Shown here: positions 1-5,459 of the stretch, piece after piece | Layout: each line of letters opens with the position of its first letter | Position numbering within the stretch: the first letter of the stretch is position 1 | Assembly (NCBI GenBank): GCA_945876515.1 | Contig: CAMCPF010000115.1 | Span: 1-8,401 of the forward strand | Reading direction: 5' to 3' | DNA length: 8,401 bases | Source of the DNA: Candidatus Kuenenia stuttgartensis | GTDB lineage: Bacteria > Planctomycetota > Planctomycetia > Pirellulales > UBA1268 | Position numbers and translations under genes: made by a program | Notes under the pieces: model-generated | Seen by the model: only the letters and a program-made list of their open reading frames with translations | Databases searched by the model: none | What the model was told of the DNA's origin: nothing

Positions 1-359
1 AACACGAACTTGCTCTCGCGATGCCCGCCGTTCAGCTTGGGCTTGAACTCCGCGAACACGTTCAAATGCACCTCGAGCGTCTCGCGGTCGTTCATGTTCG
101 GGAGATACCGGCCCCGCCAGCGAAACGTCTTGCCGCCCGGGATCACCTCGATGCCGGAGGTGTCGATGCCGCGGGCCTCGAGAAACCGGGTGTGCTGGCT
201 CGGCCAGTCCTCGCCCACCGTGCCGATCATCTTCACGGGCGAGAAGAAGCTCGCCGCATAGGAGAAGAACACGGCCGAGCCGCCGAGCACATCGTCGCGG
301 CTGGCGGTGGGGGTCTCGACGCAATCGAGGGCGACGCTTCCGACGACGAGCAGCGGCAT
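1..359 (-). CDS. PfkB-family carbohydrate kinase, N-terminal 119 residues (cut by window edge)
   Basis: This is the 5' part of a gene that runs off the left edge. It starts at ATG 359 and reads MPLLVVGSVALDCVETPTAS. PfkB (ribokinase/adenosine kinase) enzymes phosphorylate a sugar or nucleoside using ATP in the cytoplasm. What is visible fits that family: a first beta strand LLVVGSVALD (residues 3-12), the glycine-containing substrate segment LGGSAVFFSYAAS (25-37), the strand and loop KMIGTVGEDW (43-52), and the ARGIDTSGI element (62-70) followed by the lid strand KTFRWRGRYL (77-86). The catalytic GxGD motif would lie beyond the edge, so the substrate cannot be told. An AGGAG Shine-Dalgarno sits 6 nt before the ATG. 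The gene lies 102 nt downstream of gltX on the same strand; a possible promoter of its own is seen in that gap. Family call firm, substrate unknown. Confidence 0.88.
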   Translation of the reverse strand, partial: MPLLVVGSVALDCVETPTASRDDVLGGSAVFFSYAASFFSPVKMIGTVGEDWPSQHTRFLEARGIDTSGIEVIPGGKTFRWRGRYLPNMNDRETLEVHLNVFAEFKPKLNGGHRESKFV

Positions 360-387
360 GGGGGGCTCCTGGGGTTGGGCTGATCGC

Positions 388-396
388 GGCAGACTA
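388..396 (-). promoter_or_regulatory. Possible -10 element of the PfkB kinase gene
   Basis: On the minus strand this reads TAGTCTGCC. TAGTCT matches the TATAAT consensus at its first, second and last positions, and it lies about 31 nt before the kinase ATG, which would give a leader of roughly 25 nt holding the AGGAG site. No good -35 is visible 16-18 nt upstream. The call rests on position and on the same TAGNNTGCC string before two other genes in this window. Confidence 0.3.
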
Positions 397-461
397 CCCG
401 TTTCGAGAAAATCCTGGGTGCCGCGGCTCGGGGGCCGTCGTCGTGGAGGCTCGGGGTGGCG

Positions 462-2021
462 TCAGCCGCAGTGAGGCAGGGCGCGGCTGATTCGGACCAG
501 CGACTGCTCACGGCCCAGGATCGCCAGGCAGTCGTAGAGGCCCGGGCCCACGCCGCGGCCGGTGATCGCCACGCGGATCGGATGCACGAGGTCGCCCACC
601 TTCGCGCCCGCCGCCTCGGCCGTCGCCTTGAGGGCCTCCTCGATCGGGCCCGGCTCGAAGGGCTCGACGGTCGCGAGCCGCGCCGCGAAGGCCTTGAGGT
701 GCGGCCGCGCCGTCGGCGTGGCGAGCCGCTTGGCCACCGCCTCGGGATCCATCTCGGGCTCGTCCACGAGAAAGAAGTCGGCGTAGGCCAGGATGTCGCC
801 GGCCACCTTCAGCCGGTCGCCCGACGCCTCGATCACGCGGCGAACGATCTCCCTCTGCTCCGGGCCAGGCGGATCGGCCACGAGCCCCGCCTTCTGAAGA
901 TAGGGCAGCATCAGGCCGAGCTTCTCGTCGGTCGAGAGGCTCGTCATGTAGTGGTCCTGTACCGCCCAGAGTTTTTTGGGGTCGAAGCTTGCCGGCGAGG
1001 AGTTGATTCGCCCGAGCGAAAACTTCTCCACCAGTTCGGGCCTGGAGAAAAACTCGGTCTTGTCGTCGTACGACCAGCCGAGCAGCGCGAGATAGTTGTC
1101 GATCGCCCAGGGCAGGTAGCCGACCGCCCGGTAGAAGTCCACGATCACCGGGTTGAAGGTGTCGGCGTCGGCGGCGAGGCCGATCCGCGCGGCGATCGCC
1201 TGGCCGTGCTCCATGACCCGGCGGAAGTCCTGGTTCTTGAGATACTGCGCCAGCTTCCGCTTCGAGAGCTTGGTGCGGCTGCCCGGCTCCGCCACCAGCG
1301 GCAGGTGGGCGTAGGCCGGCAGTTCGTAGCCCAGCGAGAGCGCGATGAAGGCCTGCCGCGGCGTATTGGAGAGGTGCTCCTCGGCCCGGATCACGTGCGT
1401 GATCGCGAGATCGTGGTCGTCCACCACGCTCGCCAGGTGATAGAGGCAGGAGCCGTCGGCCCGCTGAATCACGTGATCCTGCTCCCGCTCCCAGGCGAAC
1501 TCGACGCGGCCGCGGACGGCGTCGTCGATCACGAGCGACCCCTCGCGGGGCATCTTGAGCCTCACCACCCCCTTGCGGCCCTCCGCTTCGAACCGCGTCG
1601 CGGTCGCATCGTCGAAGGCGGCGAACCGGCGGCTGTAGAGGAAGGGCTTGCCCGCGGCCTGGGCCGCCTTGCGTTCCTCGTCGAGCTCTTCAGGGGTCGC
1701 GTAGTCGCGGTAGGCGTGGCCGGAGGCGAGCAGCGTGTCGGCCGCGGACCGGTGCCGGTCGGCCCGCTGCGACTGGAAGTAGGGGGCATGCGGCCCGCCC
1801 ACGCCCGGCCCCTCGTCCCAGTCGATCCCCAGCCACTGGAGGCCGTCGAGGATCGGCTGGAGCGCCTCATCGACGTTGCGGGCCACGTCGGTGTCGTCGA
1901 TCCGGAGGATGAACTGGCCGCCGTGCTGCCGGGCGAAGAGCCAGTTGAAGAGCGCCGTGCGCACGCCCCCGATGTGCAGGTAGCCGGTGGGACTGGGGGC
2001 AAAGCGGGTGCGGACGGTCAT
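462..2021 (-). CDS. gltX: Glutamyl-tRNA synthetase (class I, catalytic core and anticodon-binding domain)
   Basis: GluRS attaches glutamate to tRNA-Glu using ATP in the cytoplasm; in bacteria with an amidotransferase a non-discriminating form may also charge tRNA-Gln. The 519-residue protein opens with TRFAPSPTGYLHIGGVRTALFNW; the HIGH signature is HIGG at 16-19, followed by ILRIDDTD (38-45). The KMSKS loop is KLSKR at 251-255, and YLALLGWSYDD (310-320) marks the stem-contact region before the helical anticodon-binding domain. A longer than usual segment (about 256-305) separates KLSKR from the GYLPWAIDNYLALLGW motif. The zinc-binding cysteines known from E. coli GluRS are absent from residues 98-140. 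The ATG at 2021 puts the HIGH motif at the usual distance and has GGAG 10 nt upstream. The membrane protein gene ends 28 nt upstream on the same strand, suggesting co-transcription. Confidence 0.98.
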   Translation of the reverse strand: MTVRTRFAPSPTGYLHIGGVRTALFNWLFARQHGGQFILRIDDTDVARNVDEALQPILDGLQWLGIDWDEGPGVGGPHAPYFQSQRADRHRSAADTLLASGHAYRDYATPEELDEERKAAQAAGKPFLYSRRFAAFDDATATRFEAEGRKGVVRLKMPREGSLVIDDAVRGRVEFAWEREQDHVIQRADGSCLYHLASVVDDHDLAITHVIRAEEHLSNTPRQAFIALSLGYELPAYAHLPLVAEPGSRTKLSKRKLAQYLKNQDFRRVMEHGQAIAARIGLAADADTFNPVIVDFYRAVGYLPWAIDNYLALLGWSYDDKTEFFSRPELVEKFSLGRINSSPASFDPKKLWAVQDHYMTSLSTDEKLGLMLPYLQKAGLVADPPGPEQREIVRRVIEASGDRLKVAGDILAYADFFLVDEPEMDPEAVAKRLATPTARPHLKAFAARLATVEPFEPGPIEEALKATAEAAGAKVGDLVHPIRVAITGRGVGPGLYDCLAILGREQSLVRISRALPHCG

Positions 2022-2049
2022 GCGGGGCGGGCTCCACGAGGGGGCCGCA

Positions 2050-3192
2050 TTATGCCGCGTGGCCGTTCATGCGGGCGAGTTTCTTGAGCCGCTTCCGTTC
2101 GGACTTCGACAGCCGGCGGCCGCCCTCCTCGGAACCGTCCACGAAATCGCCGTCGCCGCGATCGTCGGCAGACGTGGAGTCCTCGTCGTCAGCCTCGCTC
2201 GCGGAGCCGTCCGAGAAGTCGTCGGAGGTCGTCTCCACCTCGTCGGTCTCGTCGGCGCGACGCTGCTCCCGGCCACCGGCCGCCTCCGCGGCAGCCCGCT
2301 TCAGCTTGGCCCGCCGAGCCGGCGCGGCCACGCACAGCCCCCGCACCTCGCGAATCACGCTCCGGGCGGCCGCCAGCATCGCCACAAGCACGAACCCCGA
2401 GCCGGCGACCCACGCTGCCTGGGCCACGATCGCCCCGCGGGCCTCGCCGCCGAACCAGGCGGCGGCCCAGGGCATTGCCGCAGCCACGCTCCAGGCAGCC
2501 ATTCCCAAGAGCATCCAGGTGACCGCAGCCCCGCGCTCCCGTAGCGGCAGCACCGCCCACGGCACCACGATCGCGAAGCCCACGGCCGCCAGCCCCGCCC
2601 ACCAGCCAATCCCGTTGGGCCCGGGTGCGATCCCCGTCGCATCGGTGAGCAGGGCCGCCGCGAGTCCGCCGACCGGCACCGCCCCAGCCCAAGCCGCAGC
2701 GGCGAGCATCCACGCGAGCCAGCCCCACGCCCGGAACCGGCCCTTGTAGTCGTCGCGGCGATGCCGCCGCATCAGGCGAATCACCCCCGCGATCGCCGCC
2801 GCCAGCAGCAGGGCAAGCTCCGCCAGCCAAACCTGGACGGGCATCCCGGCCCGGGCCTCGAAGGCCGCCGCAATCACGGCCAGCGTGCGGGCGAACCGGC
2901 CGCCACCGCCCACGAGCGGCCTGCCGAACAGCGGCCCGATGACGCCGAGCGTGATCGCGCCGCCGAAGACCAGGACGATCGCCGCTGCGACCGCGAAAAA
3001 CCTGCCCGCGCCCACGGGCAGCCTTGTGGCGAGCCCCGGATGCCGCTCGGGGTGAGCCTCGTCGTCGTAGGCCGTCGCCGCGACGTGATCCGTGCCATCG
3101 GGCACGGGGCCGTCGCCGCCCGCGGAGTCCCGTTGCCGGGATGCCAGCAGCCGGCGGCGCTGGTCGCGGCGCATGGAGGCGCTGAAGGCCAT
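2050..3192 (-). CDS. Polytopic membrane protein with acidic then basic cytoplasmic tail, function unknown
   Basis: I do not recognise a named family. From ATG 3192 the protein has 380 residues. A basic N-terminus (MRRDQRRRLLASRQR, 7-21) precedes about six hydrophobic segments, roughly 65-88, 120-140, 155-181, 196-217, 222-246 and 256-276. Between the second and third lies the polar stretch MRRHRRDDYKGRFRAW (141-156). The C-terminal third is hydrophilic: a basic part (290-312), a Ser/Asp/Glu-rich acidic part (315-356), and a Lys/Arg-rich end, KSERKRLKKLAR (363-374). The reading frame is open up to 3291, but the first 33 codons look non-coding and overlap strong inverted repeats, so I chose 3192; AAGGA lies 14 nt upstream, which is rather far. 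ATG 3174 is an alternative. Small polytopic proteins of this style are common in planctomycetes. The stop is 28 nt before gltX, so they probably share a transcript; no functional link is evident. Confidence 0.75.
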   Translation of the reverse strand: MAFSASMRRDQRRRLLASRQRDSAGGDGPVPDGTDHVAATAYDDEAHPERHPGLATRLPVGAGRFFAVAAAIVLVFGGAITLGVIGPLFGRPLVGGGGRFARTLAVIAAAFEARAGMPVQVWLAELALLLAAAIAGVIRLMRRHRRDDYKGRFRAWGWLAWMLAAAAWAGAVPVGGLAAALLTDATGIAPGPNGIGWWAGLAAVGFAIVVPWAVLPLRERGAAVTWMLLGMAAWSVAAAMPWAAAWFGGEARGAIVAQAAWVAGSGFVLVAMLAAARSVIREVRGLCVAAPARRAKLKRAAAEAAGGREQRRADETDEVETTSDDFSDGSASEADDEDSTSADDRGDGDFVDGSEEGGRRLSKSERKRLKKLARMNGHAA

Positions 3193-3221
3193 CGTCGTGG
3201 CTCGAATCCTTTCGCAGGTGG

Positions 3222-3243
3222 GCGGAGCGATCCGTCGCTCCGC
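3222..3243 (-). promoter_or_regulatory. Perfect 9-bp inverted repeat in the 5' leader of the membrane protein gene
   Basis: GCGGAGCGA (3222-3230) and TCGCTCCGC (3235-3243) are exact reverse complements around a 4-nt loop. In the minus-strand transcript this hairpin would end 29 nt before the start codon at 3192, just upstream of AAGGA. No T-run follows it on either strand, so it is not a standard terminator. It may be a leader hairpin, a protein-binding site, or chance in GC-rich DNA. Confidence 0.5.
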
Positions 3244-3248
3244 GCGGA

Positions 3249-3276
3249 CTGGCTGAAGCGTCAGCCTCACAGCCAG
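3249..3276 (-). promoter_or_regulatory. Overlapping alternative inverted repeats upstream of the membrane protein gene
   Basis: GGCTGA (3251-3256) pairs perfectly with TCAGCC (3261-3266) around a 4-nt loop. The same left arm, extended to CTGGCTG (3249-3255), also pairs perfectly with CAGCCAG (3270-3276). The two foldings exclude each other. No function can be assigned from sequence alone. Confidence 0.35.
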
Positions 3277-3486
3277 CCCGTGCAGGATCATTCGACCGGA
3301 CCGGTGCCGGGGATTCAGCGGCCGGCCAGACCGCCGGGAGAGGAGTCACCGCGGGCATGTTCGGCATCGTCGCCCTGCGCCGCATCGCCGCCAGAACCGG
3401 CACCAGCCGCAGGGTCGCCGCGCGGCAGGCCGCGGGGCGTGGACGATTTGCCGCCCACCCTCCCCAGGGCTACGATCCGGCCACGC

Positions 3487-3514
3487 GAGCCGCGGCGGCT
3501 TCGGCCGCTCGCTC
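3487..3514 (+). other. TTCG-tetraloop hairpin upstream of sodA
   Basis: GGCGGC (3494-3499), TTCG, GCCGCT (3504-3509) forms a six-pair stem with one G-T wobble. Outer arms GAGC (3487-3490) and GCTC (3511-3514) can add four more pairs. It lies about 80 nt before sodA in the divergent intergenic region. It is not followed by a direct T-run, and could be a leader structure if transcription of sodA starts upstream of it. Confidence 0.3.
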
Positions 3515-3540
3515 GGCATCGGTCCCACGTCCTGTTCCTC

Positions 3541-3585
3541 ACGGCTTCTTTTTCCCAGGTTTCTTTTTTTACGGTTTCTGGAGAC
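3541..3585 (+). repeat. Three 15-bp-phased GGYTTCT direct repeats before sodA
   Basis: GGCTTCT (3543-3549), GGTTTCT (3558-3564) and GGTTTCT (3573-3579) recur at exactly 15-bp steps, the first two each followed by a T-run. The tract is strikingly AT-rich compared with its surroundings. The third copy runs into GGAGA, the ribosome binding site of sodA, 8 nt before its ATG. It may be a binding array for a regulator or an unwinding/leader element. Confidence 0.5.
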
Positions 3586-3592
3586 CCGCCCC

Positions 3593-4207
3593 ATGGCCTA
3601 CACGCTGCCCGCCCTGCCCTACGCGTTCGACGCGCTCGAGCCCTCGATCGACGCCCGCACGATGGAGATCCACCACGACAAGCACCACGCCGCCTACGTG
3701 ACCAACGTCAATAAGGCGCTCGAGGGCCACGCCGACCTGGCCGGCCTGCCGGTGGAGAAGCTGATCGCCGACCTGGAGAAGGTACCCGAGGCGATCCGCA
3801 CCACCGTCCGCAACAACGGCGGCGGCCACGCCAACCACACGCTGTTCTGGGAGTCGCTCGGCAAGGGCAAGGGGGGCGAGGCCACCGGCCCGCTCGGCGA
3901 GGCGATCGGCAGCGTGTTCGGCAGCTTCGACAACTTCAAGACCTCGATCAGCGACGCCGCGATGAAGCGGTTCGGCAGCGGCTGGGCCTGGCTGTCGCTC
4001 GACCCCAAGGGGAAGCTCCTTGTCGAGAGCACGGCCAACCAGGACAGTCCGATCATGCACGGCAACACGCCGCTGTTCGGCATCGACGTCTGGGAGCACG
4101 CCTACTACCTGCTCTACCAGAACCGCCGGGCCGACTACGTCGGGGCGATCTTCAACGTCATCGACTGGGACGCCGTCGGCAAGCGGTTCGCCGCCGCCCG
4201 CTCCTGA
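3593..4207 (+). CDS. sodA: Superoxide dismutase, Fe/Mn family, probably Mn type
   Basis: The enzyme converts superoxide to oxygen and hydrogen peroxide in the cytoplasm. The 204-residue length is usual for the family. The N-terminal helical hairpin domain holds MEIHHDKHHAAYV (24-36) with metal ligand His27, and GGGHANHTLFW (76-86) with ligand His82. The C-terminal alpha/beta domain holds GSGWAWL (128-134) and the signature DVWEHAYY (165-172) with ligands Asp165 and His169. The second-sphere glutamine sits in the C-terminal domain (TANQD, Gln150), as in Mn enzymes, and GIDVWEHAYY rather than a cysteine before the signature also suggests Mn. Metal use cannot be proven from sequence. There is no signal peptide. 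GGAGA lies 8 nt before the ATG. The gene is divergent from the membrane protein gene, preceded by a repeat tract and followed by a strong terminator, so it is probably monocistronic. Confidence 0.97.
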   Translation: MAYTLPALPYAFDALEPSIDARTMEIHHDKHHAAYVTNVNKALEGHADLAGLPVEKLIADLEKVPEAIRTTVRNNGGGHANHTLFWESLGKGKGGEATGPLGEAIGSVFGSFDNFKTSISDAAMKRFGSGWAWLSLDPKGKLLVESTANQDSPIMHGNTPLFGIDVWEHAYYLLYQNRRADYVGAIFNVIDWDAVGKRFAAARS

Positions 4208-4230
4208 CGCGCCCGGCCTGCCCAGGTTGC

Positions 4231-4247
4231 CCCGTCGCTCGGACGGG
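4231..4247 (+). other. Small hairpin after sodA
   Basis: CCCGTC (4231-4236) and GACGGG (4242-4247) are perfect reverse complements around a 5-nt loop, 23 nt after the sodA stop codon. It stands in front of the larger terminator hairpin and may help to stabilise the 3' end of the sodA transcript. Confidence 0.35.
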
Positions 4248-4272
4248 TCAGCCACCGGCCACCGCCCCACCC

Positions 4273-4320
4273 CGCCGCCGCCGGTTGCGATTGACGCGAC
4301 CGGCGGCGGCGTCCTATTTC
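4273..4320 (+). terminator. Rho-independent-type terminator of sodA
   Basis: CGCCGCCGCCGGT (4273-4285) is perfectly complementary to ACCGGCGGCGGCG (4299-4311). Four more inner pairs (4286-4289 with 4295-4298, including one T-G wobble) leave the loop ATTGA (4290-4294), so the stem is 17 bp. The tail after it is only moderately T-rich (TCCTATTTCC). It is the strongest hairpin in the window and separates sodA from the next gene. Confidence 0.7.
4291..4320 (+). promoter_or_regulatory. Possible promoter of the lipoprotein gene, overlapping the sodA terminator
   Basis: TTGACG (4291-4296, five of six matches to the -35 consensus) is followed after 18 bp by TATTTC (4315-4320), a weak -10. The predicted start site near 4327 would give a leader of about 37 nt with GGAGG at 4352-4356. 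The -35 lies in the loop and the right arm of the terminator hairpin. The weak -10 keeps this tentative. Confidence 0.3.
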
Positions 4321-4363
4321 CTGCCCCGCACTCGGACGTTTCATCCCGCGCGGAGGCAGTCGA

Positions 4364-5392
4364 ATGGTCACGGTCCGGCATTCAGGGCAGGAGTTCCACG
4401 CGCGGGCTGCCGGCCTGGTGGGGCTGGTGGTCGTCGCGACACTCACGACGGGATGCAAGTCGGGCTCGTGGGGCGCCAAGCCCTCGTGGTGGAGTTCGAG
4501 CGGCACGCCTTCGGCTTCGGCGCTGACGGCCGCCCCGAGCTTTGACAAGGACGTGGCCAAACCCTCCGAGACCGCCAAGCCCTATCCCACGACCAGCACG
4601 CCCGAGGGCTACGCCCTCTCCGATGCCACCAAGACCGACACCGGCAGATCGGCCGCCAGTCCGCCGGGCCTCGTCGAGCCGACAGCCGTCACCTACGGCG
4701 CCACGCCGCCCCCCGCGGCCGCCCAGCCCCCTGCTGCCGCTCCGCCTCCGGCCTCGGTCGCCGGCCAGGCGGTGGGCCCGCAGGTGGGGCCCTACGGCAG
4801 CCTCCAGACCCAGTCGCCCACACCTCCGCCGCCGGCGACCATCGACCCAGCCGGGGCCGCCACGGCCGGCATGGCCGCGGCGCCCGCCTTCGGCGAGGCC
4901 AATCCACCACTCGCCGCTTCACCCCTTGCCCAGATGCCGCCGGCACAGCCGGCCATCCCCCAGCCTCCGGCGGCGCGCTATGCCGATGCCAGCGGGTCGC
5001 AGGCCTGGCCCGCCTCGCCCCCGCCGGCTCCCGCGGCGGCAATCCCGCCGGCCGCCGCCGCACCGCCGAGCGACGGCCGGTACGGCGAGGCCAATGCCAG
5101 CCGGTTCGGCAGCCCGGCGGGTGGCTTCGCAGCGCCGCCGGCCGCGGCCCCACCCATCGCCCCGATCGAGACTCCGCCCGCCATGCCAGCCGCGTCACCC
5201 GCCGCGCCGCCCGCGACTGGAGGCGACGTCCTGCCAGGGGCGGTCGCGCCTCCCAAGCGTCGTCCCGATCCCGGCTATCGACCGCTTGGCACCTCCAGCT
5301 ACCGTCCCGGTCAGACGATCCTCACCGGCGACGAGCCGGCCGCGGCCGGCGTCGTGCCCGCGTCGTTCGAGGCGGCCCCGACCGGCAGGTGA
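4364..5392 (+). CDS. Pro/Ala-rich putative lipoprotein, function unknown
   Basis: The 342-residue product starts with a signal peptide: basic and polar residues 1-14, hydrophobic core AAGLVGLVVVATL (15-27), then TTGC with Cys31 as the probable lipidated residue. The lipobox is slightly atypical, with Thr at -3. A Trp-rich stretch follows (WGAKPSWWSS, 36-45), a style I associate with planctomycete lipoproteins. Residues about 100-300 are low complexity, dominated by Pro and Ala with scattered Gly, Gln, Tyr and Ser, and probably disordered. The end is more ordered looking: PKRRPDPGYRPLGTSSYRPG (302-321). No enzymatic motif is seen. GGAGG lies 7 nt before the ATG, which fixes the start. It probably sits in the envelope as a spacer or structural protein, but that is inference. 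The gene follows the sodA terminator and is 67 nt before the phytase-like gene. Confidence 0.82.
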   Translation: MVTVRHSGQEFHARAAGLVGLVVVATLTTGCKSGSWGAKPSWWSSSGTPSASALTAAPSFDKDVAKPSETAKPYPTTSTPEGYALSDATKTDTGRSAASPPGLVEPTAVTYGATPPPAAAQPPAAAPPPASVAGQAVGPQVGPYGSLQTQSPTPPPPATIDPAGAATAGMAAAPAFGEANPPLAASPLAQMPPAQPAIPQPPAARYADASGSQAWPASPPPAPAAAIPPAAAAPPSDGRYGEANASRFGSPAGGFAAPPAAAPPIAPIETPPAMPAASPAAPPATGGDVLPGAVAPPKRRPDPGYRPLGTSSYRPGQTILTGDEPAAAGVVPASFEAAPTGR

Positions 5393-5444
5393 GAGCCAGT
5401 CGAACGACGGCGAGGCCACGGTAGGCCGGCCTGCTGCCGACCCG

Positions 5445-5459
5445 TGGTAGATTGCCAGG
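5445..5459 (+). promoter_or_regulatory. Extended -10 element directly before the phytase-like gene
   Basis: TGG followed by TAGATT (5448-5453) forms a TGn-extended -10. Six nt later comes the ATG at 5460, where transcription itself would be expected to begin. No -35 is needed for an extended -10, and none is clear. There is no convincing Shine-Dalgarno at the usual spacing; AGG at 5457-5459 touches the ATG. A leaderless mRNA is the simplest reading. Confidence 0.4.

Larger units (their letters stand above)
3193..3592. other. 400-nt divergent intergenic region between the membrane protein gene and sodA
   Basis: No convincing coding region is seen here on either strand. The left part is the 5' leader of the minus-strand membrane protein gene with two inverted repeats (3222-3243 and 3249-3276). 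The middle (about 3280-3480) is GC-rich and unremarkable. On the right there is a TTCG-loop hairpin (3487-3514) and a T-rich repeat tract (3541-3585) leading into sodA. No clear -35/-10 pair could be assigned for either gene. Confidence 0.6.

Noticed and set aside
456..2087. Long plus-strand open frame (543 codons) opposite gltX
   Set aside because: It is the antisense of a certain gltX, is rich in Arg, Gly and Leu, and shows no domain. Long antisense frames are expected at this GC content.
3193..3291. Longer N-terminus for the membrane protein (start at 3291)
   Set aside because: The extra 33 codons overlap the inverted repeats and lack a ribosome binding site. The start at 3192 gives a more natural N-terminus.
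2189..3403. Minus-strand 404-codon frame overlapping the membrane protein gene
   Set aside because: It is the off-frame reading, with an Arg/Gly/Ala-rich product lacking hydrophobic segments. The membrane protein frame has clear transmembrane pattern and a plausible tail.
4542..5450. Arg/Pro-rich plus-strand frame inside the lipoprotein gene
   Set aside because: It is a shifted-frame reading of the GC-rich lipoprotein gene. The chosen frame has a GGAGG site, signal peptide and lipobox; this one has none.
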